Made by a program: the position numbers and the translations under genes
Notes under the pieces: model-generated
Seen by the model: the letters and a program-made list of their open reading frames with translations, nothing else
Database searches by the model: none
Told to the model about the DNA's origin: nothing
Shown: positions 8,735 through 13,301 of the stretch, piece after piece
Layout of the letters: each line of letters opens with the position of its first letter
Position numbering within the stretch: the stretch's first letter is position 1
Assembly (NCBI GenBank): GCA_017428285.1
Contig: JAFRRE010000112.1
Span: 1 to 13,301 of the forward strand
Direction: 5' to 3'
DNA length: 13,301 nt
Origin: Bacteroidales bacterium
GTDB lineage: Bacteria; Bacteroidota; Bacteroidia; Bacteroidales; F082

Positions 8735-9003
8735 GGGTTTACAACTGATTTAACAAGGAAGAAGACCAACAGCATTCCAACGATTGTGACAGCCAACACA
8801 CCTCTTCCCATCTTGTCGAGATTCCATTTCACCAGCATCATCCTGAATAGGACGACACCAGGAATAAAGGCCAAGAGATAAGGAGCACGCTTGGCGAAAA
8901 CTCCCAACGATTCCCAATTGATGAGGCTCAACAATAGGAAAAACAAGCCGAAACTGGCTGCCCCTATCAATAATCCAAGCCAAAAACTATCTTTGATTTT
9001 CAT
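8731..9003 (-). CDS. Small membrane protein between surE and lpxB, function unknown
   Basis: A 90-residue protein with three predicted membrane segments (about 8-28, 41-57, 68-86). These are joined by short polar loops, including WESLGVFAKRAP and KWNLDKMGRG. I do not recognise the family. It is very probably a real gene: it starts 2 nt after the surE stop, its own stop overlaps the lpxB start by 4 nt, and it is fully hydrophobic in this frame. The tight coupling to lpxB makes a role at the inner membrane plausible, perhaps related to lipid A or envelope work, but nothing in the sequence proves that. Confidence 0.85.
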   Translation of the reverse strand: MKIKDSFWLGLLIGAASFGLFFLLLSLINWESLGVFAKRAPYLLAFIPGVVLFRMMLVKWNLDKMGRGVLAVTIVGMLLVFFLVKSVVNP

Positions 9004-9005
9004 TG

Positions 9006-9785
9006 TTATATGCTTAATGTTTCAAATTCTTTCATCGGTCCAATCTGTGAATGGGCCGTCCAGTCGAAGCAGGTCGGAACCACCGCGATGAAGTTGTTTT
9101 GCAAGGCCCAAAGGTCGGTGTCTTCCGTGATGTCTTCACTCTCAAAGGTGCCTTCCAAGTCGTAAAACTGCTGCCCGTTCTCATCGTATTGTTCCTTGAA
9201 ATACTCAACCCAGCGGCAAGCTGCCTGACGGCACACCTTGATGCCTTTCATAGGTTCTTCACAGCGTTTTGGAAAGTTCACATTCAAGCAGACGCCTTTG
9301 GGCAAACCTTCATTCAGTACCTTTTTTGTGATATCAAGGATAGCTGTGTCGAGGTGGTCGAAGTCGGCATCGGGATTGAGGCTGAAGAGGCTGTAGCCAA
9401 TGGCGTTCAAGCCATTCATGCAGGCCTCGATGACCGCCCCGATGGTTCCTGAATAGACTACCGTTGTGGCGGCATTCATCCCATGGTTGATGCCAGAGAC
9501 CACCAAATCAGGACATTGTGGCATCAATTTCTGGTAACCGAGTTTCACGCAATCGACGGGTGTCCCGTTGCAACGATACTCCTTAAAGCTTTCCTCCTCA
9601 TGAACGAGACGGACATAAATCCTTTCGCGGATGGTGCAGGAATGGCTTTTGGCCGACATCACCTCATCTGTGGAAACCAAGGTCACATCGCCAAGGGTAC
9701 GCATCAGCGTGACCAGCTTGCGCAGGCCTTTGGCAGCGTAGCCATCGTCATTGGTAATCAGTATTTGCGGGCGCTTTTCAGTCAT
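9006..9785 (-). CDS. surE: 5'/3'-nucleotidase SurE
   Basis: A 259-residue metal-dependent nucleotidase that dephosphorylates nucleoside 5'- and 3'-monophosphates in the cytoplasm (survival protein E family). ILITNDDG holds the metal-binding Asp pair (D13, D14). S44 is in the usual metal-ligand serine region. CNGTPVDCV, VVSGINHGMN (N100 as ligand) and VYSGTIGAVIEA are the conserved signatures. The length is normal (about 250). The start at 9785 is preferred because MTEKRPQILITNDDG begins the fold and a good promoter lies 18 nt upstream. The reading frame extends to 9902 only through a repeat and the promoter. It is the first gene of the operon with the small membrane gene, lpxB and comEC. Confidence 0.97.
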   Translation of the reverse strand: MTEKRPQILITNDDGYAAKGLRKLVTLMRTLGDVTLVSTDEVMSAKSHSCTIRERIYVRLVHEEESFKEYRCNGTPVDCVKLGYQKLMPQCPDLVVSGINHGMNAATTVVYSGTIGAVIEACMNGLNAIGYSLFSLNPDADFDHLDTAILDITKKVLNEGLPKGVCLNVNFPKRCEEPMKGIKVCRQAACRWVEYFKEQYDENGQQFYDLEGTFESEDITEDTDLWALQNNFIAVVPTCFDWTAHSQIGPMKEFETLSI

Positions 9786-9803
9786 TACAATTCTAATAAT
9801 TTG

Positions 9804-9834
9804 CAAAAGTAGAAAAAAACAAAGAACAAAACAA
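9804..9834 (-). promoter_or_regulatory. Promoter of the surE-lpxB-comEC operon
   Basis: The minus strand reads TTG (9834-9832), 20 nt of spacer, and TACTTTTG followed by C (9811-9804). The predicted start is near 9798, leaving a leader of only about 12 nt before the surE ATG. Confidence 0.75.
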
Positions 9835-9857
9835 TGAAATAAAGTTTTCACCCCTAG

Positions 9858-9895
9858 ACTGCTTCTTCCGTCTTCACGGAATGAGGCCTCGCAGT
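9858..9895. repeat. REP-like compound palindrome between maf and surE
   Basis: Nested inverted repeats: outer arms ACTGC (9858-9862) and GCAGT (9891-9895); inner arms TTCCGT (9866-9871) and ACGGAA (9876-9881) around a 4-nt loop; and a self-complementary GAGGCCTC (9883-9890). On the minus strand the order GTCACTGCGAGG...GAAGCAGTCT resembles the widespread bacterial intergenic repeat GTCATTGCGAGG...GAAGCAATCT, recalled from memory. No T tract follows on either strand, so it is not an obvious terminator. Translated, it gives the typical spurious start MRHCEAS. Confidence 0.6.
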
Positions 9896-9908
9896 GACGC
9901 AAAGCGAG

Positions 9909-10490
9909 TCAAAATCCTTTCAAACATTGATAGAGTTTTCGGGTCGGCAGGCCCATCACGTTGTAGAACGATCCTTCCAGTCCGCTGATGCCTACATAGC
10001 CAATCCACTCCTGAATGCCGTAAGCACCCGCCTTGTCAAAAGGCTTGCAATGCTCGATGTAATAGTCGATTTCATCCTGTTCCAAATCCGCAAAAGTCAC
10101 ATTGGAGCGCACCGCAAACGACTCCGTTTTTTCCGCAGAGCGCACCGTAACGCCCGTCACCACATGGTGCGTCTTGCCCGAAAGCAACTGCAACATATGG
10201 ACAGCCTCTTCCCTATCCTTCGGCTTGCCCAGAATCTCGCCTTCGCAAATGACAACAGTATCAGAAGTGATCAACAGATAATCTGCTGGAAGCTCATCAT
10301 CATTAAAAGCCAGTGACTTTTGCAGACTGAGGTATTTGGGAACCTCATCCAAAGGCAAGTCTGTTGGATAGTTTTCAGGCGTTTCCTTGGTCAGAATCTC
10401 AAAGTCCACGCCCATGCCGCGCAGCAGTTCTTGCCGGCGGGGAGATTTGGACGCGAGGATGATATGGTATTTGTTTAATTTGGAGAGCAT
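9909..10490 (-). CDS. maf: Maf-family nucleoside triphosphate pyrophosphatase
   Basis: A 193-residue house-cleaning enzyme that hydrolyses non-canonical or dTTP/UTP-type nucleotides to monophosphates and pyrophosphate. Conserved motifs are IILASKSPRRQELL (10-23), ITSDTVV with the catalytic-region Asp (D77), LGKPKDREEA, FDKAGAYGIQEWIG (151-164) and the C-terminal SFYNVMGLP. The motif set fits the YhdE-like (dTTP/UTP) branch better than the YceF branch, but that choice is tentative. The start is the only ATG before the conserved block. It lies 24 nt behind the ATPase gene with no clear -7 box in between, so the two may be cotranscribed. A palindromic repeat follows its stop. Confidence 0.95.
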   Translation of the reverse strand: MLSKLNKYHIILASKSPRRQELLRGMGVDFEILTKETPENYPTDLPLDEVPKYLSLQKSLAFNDDELPADYLLITSDTVVICEGEILGKPKDREEAVHMLQLLSGKTHHVVTGVTVRSAEKTESFAVRSNVTFADLEQDEIDYYIEHCKPFDKAGAYGIQEWIGYVGISGLEGSFYNVMGLPTRKLYQCLKGF

Positions 10491-10514
10491 GTTAATATAA
10501 GGTGTTTAACGTGA

Positions 10515-11642
10515 TTAAATAAGATCCTTGAACTTCAGCCACAAAGCAAAGAACTGGTCATATACCGAATACACATTCTTGTCCTCAGTAATAAAATCCT
10601 TATCCAGCAGTCCCTTCAATGCAGAGCTTACGCTACTGGCCGAATTGAGTTTGTTCCTTTTGATAAAAGCCCCACTAGTGACCTCCTTAGCTTTTCCTTC
10701 CCTTGCAATAGCAAGAAACAGAGAACGTTGTTTCTCAGGCATTTGATAAAACAAAGATTCATACGTGTCGGAAGAGAGCCTGATGATGAACTCGACGGCC
10801 TCGTCTACCATCGAAACATCACAGGTTGCGCCCGTGTCAGTTCTAGAGAAAAGCACATTCATCACACGATGCATATAACTTGTCACCGCCTCGAAACGCT
10901 CATACAGCAATGCCACGACCGCCTTGTCAAGGTGTTTTCCCGCCTTTTCAAACTTATTCACACAGAAATCCGTGTAAACAACCAAATCCAGGGGCTGAAG
11001 GTTGATGATGGTAACTGCCTGATAGAAAGGACGTGAAGGAGAGGTGAACATCCCATTCATCATGTGGCGTTGTGAGCCTGAAAAAATGAAATGGGCATTG
11101 GTGCAACGCTGGACATACGTCCTGATGGTCGCCTCGATGGTTTCATCACCATATCGGGTAATCTGTTGAAATTCATCAATGGCCACCAAACAGGGTTTAT
11201 CAGCTTTTCCCAAATAGGCGAAAATCTCATCCAATGTAACCGTCGGGTTTTTAATCGAACCTAGACCCACTCCCCAAACAGGCAATCCACTAATGTCAAA
11301 CGAGATTTCACTGCGTAGCGATGCCACCATGTTCACAAACTTCTCCCAAGCCTTCCTGCCTTTGGGGCGAAGCTCGTCGACCAATGCCTTACCCAGCATG
11401 TTCACAAAATCGCCCAGATTCTTAGTGGCATAGATGTCAACCACAAAGCAATGGTAGTTCTTTTGGATTCCAGGGTCATCAAACACATGCCAGATCAGGT
11501 CTGTCTTTCCTATTCGTCGGGGAGAAATCAACGCGATATTGTTCTCGTTGACAAGGAGTTCACGCAAAATCTCAGTCTCCTGGGCCCGGTCGCAAAAATA
11601 CTCGGCACCAGCATAGCCATTGGTAACAAAAGGATTCTTCAT
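10515..11642 (-). CDS. AAA-type ATPase with C-terminal winged helix (ATPase_2-like), role unknown
   Basis: A 375-residue cytosolic ATP-binding protein of the type common in Bacteroidota and archaea (PF01637-like). The N-terminal FVTNGYAGAEYFCDR is the family's leading segment. Walker A is SPRRIGKT (40-47), Walker B CLVAIDEFQQI (151-161, D156/E157), and the sensor-1-like strand is HFIFSGSQRHMM (184-195). RPFYQA and LQPLDL follow, as is typical. Residues about 298-360 look like a winged helix (SGAFIKRNKLNSASSVSSALKGLLDKDFI), and the end has the family's YDQFFALWLKF. No nuclease or other effector domain is fused and no partner gene lies beside it except maf downstream. Substrate and role are not known for most family members. 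Upstream are a -7 box and three tandem 14-bp repeats that may control it. Confidence 0.9.
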   Translation of the reverse strand: MKNPFVTNGYAGAEYFCDRAQETEILRELLVNENNIALISPRRIGKTDLIWHVFDDPGIQKNYHCFVVDIYATKNLGDFVNMLGKALVDELRPKGRKAWEKFVNMVASLRSEISFDISGLPVWGVGLGSIKNPTVTLDEIFAYLGKADKPCLVAIDEFQQITRYGDETIEATIRTYVQRCTNAHFIFSGSQRHMMNGMFTSPSRPFYQAVTIINLQPLDLVVYTDFCVNKFEKAGKHLDKAVVALLYERFEAVTSYMHRVMNVLFSRTDTGATCDVSMVDEAVEFIIRLSSDTYESLFYQMPEKQRSLFLAIAREGKAKEVTSGAFIKRNKLNSASSVSSALKGLLDKDFITEDKNVYSVYDQFFALWLKFKDLI

Positions 11643-11665
11643 GGATTTGATTTGTTATTTGCCCG

Positions 11666-11673
11666 CAAAAATA
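11666..11673 (-). promoter_or_regulatory. Putative -7 box for the ATPase gene
   Basis: The minus strand reads TATTTTTG followed by C, 23 nt above the ATG. No TTG is found 19-21 nt upstream. That position falls inside the adjacent tandem repeats (TTTTATAG), so a factor bound to the repeats could govern this promoter. Confidence 0.65.
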
Positions 11674-11682
11674 CAAAAAATT

Positions 11683-11724
11683 TGATTACTATAAAATGAT
11701 TACCATAAAATAGTAATCATAAAA
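11683..11724. repeat. Three 14-bp tandem repeats with embedded inverted repeat, candidate operator
   Basis: Consecutive units are TGATTACTATAAAA (11683-11696), TGATTACCATAAAA (11697-11710) and TAGTAATCATAAAA (11711-11724). The first two differ at one base; the third matches the second at 10 of 14. TGATTACTAT (11683-11692) is also perfectly inverted as ATAGTAATCA (11710-11719). The array begins 10 bp upstream of the -7 box and covers the -33 region, a usual place for an operator. The binding protein is unknown. Confidence 0.7.
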
Positions 11725-11759
11725 TGGGGACATGAATGGATTTTGCAAAAACTACCAAT

Positions 11760-11800
11760 AAAAAAAACGAATAGCGGAGATTTTCAGCCTCCGCTATTCG
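11760..11800 (-). terminator. Rho-independent terminator of the kbl-tdh unit
   Basis: On the minus strand a perfect 12-bp stem, CGAATAGCGGAG and CTCCGCTATTCG (arms 11800-11789 and 11779-11768), encloses a 9-nt loop and is followed by eight T (11767-11760). It starts 23 nt after the tdh stop. Confidence 0.93.
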
Positions 11801-11823
11801 CAAATCTGGAAAGAGCTGCTCAA

Positions 11824-12771
11824 TTACAGCAGCTTCTTCTTCAAGGTCTCGATCATGTCGACCGTCATCTTGTCGAGGTCGTACTTCGGGTTCCAGCCCC
11901 ACTCCTTGCGAGCGCAGCTGTCATCCATCTTGTTCGGCCAGCTGTCGGCAATGGCCTGACGAATCGGGTCGAACATGTACTCCATCTCGAAGTTAGGATA
12001 GTACTTCTTGATGGCGTTGTAGATGATTTCCGGGTCGAAGCTCATGGCCGTCACGTTGAACGAGTTGCGGTGCACCAGCTTGGTCGGGTCGGCCTCCATG
12101 ATGTCGACCATGGCATCCAAAGCGTCGGGCATGTACATCATGTCCATGAAGGTGCCCTTGCTGATGGGGCAGATGAACTTCTCGCCCTTCACGGCGGCAT
12201 AGTAAATTTCAACGGCATAGTCGGTAGTGCCACCGCCAGGCAGCGTCAGGTTGGAAATCAAGCCGGGGAAACGGACGCTACGGGTATCCACACCGAAGCG
12301 GGTGAAGTAATAGTCGCTCAGCAGTTCACCCGTGACCTTGGTCACACCGTAGATGGTGTTCGGACGTTGGATGGTGTCCTGAGGCGTGTTGTCATGCGGC
12401 GTGCTGGCACCAAAAGCACCGATGGATGAAGGCGTGAAGATGGCGCAATTGAAGATACGGGCCGTTTCAAGGCAGTTCACCAACGAGCCGATGCCGACGT
12501 TCCAACCCAACATGGGGTTCTTTTCGGCCGTGGCCGAAAGGATGGCGGCGAGGTTATAGATGGTGTCGATGTTGTAGCGTTTCACCACTTCAACGATTTG
12601 CATGATTTGCGTCGAGTCGATTCTTTCAAAAGGACCGGTCTCGACAATCTCACCAGTCAAAGGGCGAAGATCGCTCGCAACCACGTTTTCGTTTCCGTAG
12701 GTGCGGCGAAGCTTCTTCACCAATTCTGTTCCGATCTGTCCGCCGGAACCAACAATCAATATTTTTTTCAT
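11824..12771 (-). CDS. tdh: L-threonine 3-dehydrogenase, epimerase-like (SDR) type
   Basis: A 315-residue NAD-dependent enzyme oxidising L-threonine to 2-amino-3-ketobutyrate in the cytosol. It is the extended short-chain dehydrogenase form related to UDP-galactose 4-epimerase, as in Flavobacterium, and not the zinc-dependent E. coli type. The Rossmann start is ILIVGSGGQIG (4-14). D34 follows the second strand. The catalytic set is S115/S116 in TPSSIGAFG and Y141xxxK145 in IYGVTKVTGE. RFPGLIS and MYMPDALDAM are further family blocks. A general epimerase would be possible by fold alone, but kbl directly upstream settles the function. Codons are strongly C-ending, suggesting good expression. 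It is preceded by an unusual repeat-rich 83-nt intercistronic region and followed by a strong terminator. Confidence 0.94.
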   Translation of the reverse strand: MKKILIVGSGGQIGTELVKKLRRTYGNENVVASDLRPLTGEIVETGPFERIDSTQIMQIVEVVKRYNIDTIYNLAAILSATAEKNPMLGWNVGIGSLVNCLETARIFNCAIFTPSSIGAFGASTPHDNTPQDTIQRPNTIYGVTKVTGELLSDYYFTRFGVDTRSVRFPGLISNLTLPGGGTTDYAVEIYYAAVKGEKFICPISKGTFMDMMYMPDALDAMVDIMEADPTKLVHRNSFNVTAMSFDPEIIYNAIKKYYPNFEMEYMFDPIRQAIADSWPNKMDDSCARKEWGWNPKYDLDKMTVDMIETLKKKLL

Positions 12772-12842
12772 AGTTGTTCAGTTATTCAGTTGTCGAGTTG
12801 TTCAGTTGTCCAGCGGCTTTCAACTGAACAACTGAACAACTC
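12772..12842. repeat. Octamer repeat array facing its inverted copy between kbl and tdh
   Basis: Read on the plus strand, five 8-bp units of AGTTGTTC type lie in tandem (12772-12811: AGTTGTTC, AGTTATTC, AGTTGTCG, AGTTGTTC, AGTTGTCC). A 9-nt spacer follows, then the complementary units AACTGAAC, twice, and AACT (12822-12841). The best pairing joins 12795-12808 with 12829-12842, 14 bp without mismatch; 12772-12783 can pair with the same arm. The transcript could thus form alternative hairpins right before the tdh ATG. No T tract follows. Confidence 0.8.
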
Positions 12843-12854
12843 CAAACTATCAAC

Positions 12855-13301
12855 TCATTTCAAAATTCCCAGTTCTTTACCAATCTTCACGAAGGCGGCG
12901 ATGCACTTGTCGAGGTGCTCACGCTCGTGGGCGGCGCTCACCTGCACGCGGATACGGGCCTGACCCTTCGGCACCACAGGATAGTAGAATCCCGTGACGA
13001 AGATGCCTTCTTCCTGCAACTTGGCGGCGAACTTCTGCGACAGCGGGGCGTCGTAGAGCATCACGGCGCAAATGGCAGATTGTGAAGGCTTGCAGTCGAA
13101 GCCAGCCTCGGTCATCTTCTTGATGAAGTAGGCGGTGTTTTCATGCAGCTTGTCCTGCAGGGCATTGGTCTCGCTCATCATCTCGAACATGCGGATGCCA
13201 GCGGCCACGAGGCCCGGAGCCATCGAGTTGGAGAACAGGTACGGACGCGAGCGTTGACGCAGCATGTCGATGATTTCCTTGCGGCCCGTGGTGAAACCAC
13301 C
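12855..13301 (-). CDS. kbl: 2-amino-3-ketobutyrate CoA ligase (glycine C-acetyltransferase), C-terminal part
   Basis: A PLP-dependent enzyme cleaving 2-amino-3-ketobutyrate with CoA to glycine and acetyl-CoA, the second step of threonine degradation after TDH. The gene enters from beyond the window end, and 148 residues of about 395 are visible. The first residues, GGFTTGRKEIIDMLRQRSRP, continue just after the family's PLP-lysine loop, which itself is outside the window. YLFSNSMAPG, GIFVTGFYYPVVPKGQARIRVQVSAAH and the ending KIGKELGILK match the E. coli enzyme closely. The ATG at 13265 is internal. It precedes tdh by 83 nt on the same strand, so the two likely form one transcript. The shared alpha-oxoamine synthase fold also includes BioF and HemA, but the sequence details and tdh favour KBL. 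Confidence 0.96.
   Translation of the reverse strand, partial: GGFTTGRKEIIDMLRQRSRPYLFSNSMAPGLVAAGIRMFEMMSETNALQDKLHENTAYFIKKMTEAGFDCKPSQSAICAVMLYDAPLSQKFAAKLQEEGIFVTGFYYPVVPKGQARIRVQVSAAHEREHLDKCIAAFVKIGKELGILK

Noticed and set aside
9786..9902. A 39-residue N-terminal extension of SurE with a hydrophobic stretch that might pass for a signal peptide.
   Set aside because: It covers the palindromic repeat and a good promoter. SurE is cytoplasmic and begins at the ILITNDDG strand.
10515..11642. The ATPase considered as part of a defence or toxin system.
   Set aside because: It has no effector domain and no partner gene. maf downstream and kbl-tdh upstream are housekeeping genes.
11743..12429. 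A 228-codon plus-strand open frame opposite tdh.
   Set aside because: It crosses the tdh terminator, its peptide is rich in V, H and R as antisense frames often are, and tdh is clearly the real gene.

Overview
The window reads as a chromosomal housekeeping segment of a Bacteroidota bacterium, most likely order Bacteroidales. Four things point there. A large secreted protein ends in a gliding-motility-type (CHU_C, type B) sorting domain of the type IX secretion system. Five intergenic regions carry the TAnnTTTG -7 box of the Bacteroidetes sigma factor, in each case followed by C. The threonine dehydrogenase is the short epimerase-like type paired with kbl. The ComEC protein has no recognisable metallo-beta-lactamase motif. 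Lipid A synthesis (lpxB) confirms an outer membrane. I cannot name a genus. No phage, IS, CRISPR or defence locus is visible.

Layout. Positions 1-598 (+) hold the C-terminal part of glyceraldehyde-3-phosphate dehydrogenase, ending at a strong palindromic terminator. Everything after that is on the minus strand. In window order these are: a T9SS-sorted multidomain surface or secreted protein (662-2923); the mechanosensitive channel MscL (3055-3477) with its own promoter; release factor RF3 (3599-5173), which lies directly behind a tRNA-Asp(GUC) gene (5240-5314) and its terminator; a probable operon transcribed surE, small membrane protein, lpxB, comEC (9785 down to 5461), whose first three genes are 2 nt apart or overlap by 4 nt; maf (9909-10490), 24 nt behind an AAA-type ATPase gene (10515-11642); and the threonine-degradation pair kbl (partial, to the window end) and tdh (11824-12771).

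How the genes work together. KBL and TDH convert L-threonine through 2-amino-3-ketobutyrate to glycine and acetyl-CoA. The surE-lpxB group joins nucleotide salvage, outer-membrane lipid A assembly and a DNA-uptake channel. These are recurrent Bacteroidales neighbours but not one pathway. RF3 and tRNA-Asp are both translation components and may share a transcript.

Most notable points: (1) the GAPDH catalytic cysteine position is serine in an otherwise well-conserved, highly-expressed-type gene; (2) three 14-bp tandem units with an embedded inverted repeat sit on the ATPase promoter; (3) an array of 8-bp repeats facing its own inverted copy lies between kbl and tdh; (4) prfC has almost no room for a promoter of its own behind the tRNA terminator; (5) three different palindromic intergenic repeats look like members of dispersed families. 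The rest is ordinary core genome, and I do not see a clear novel system.
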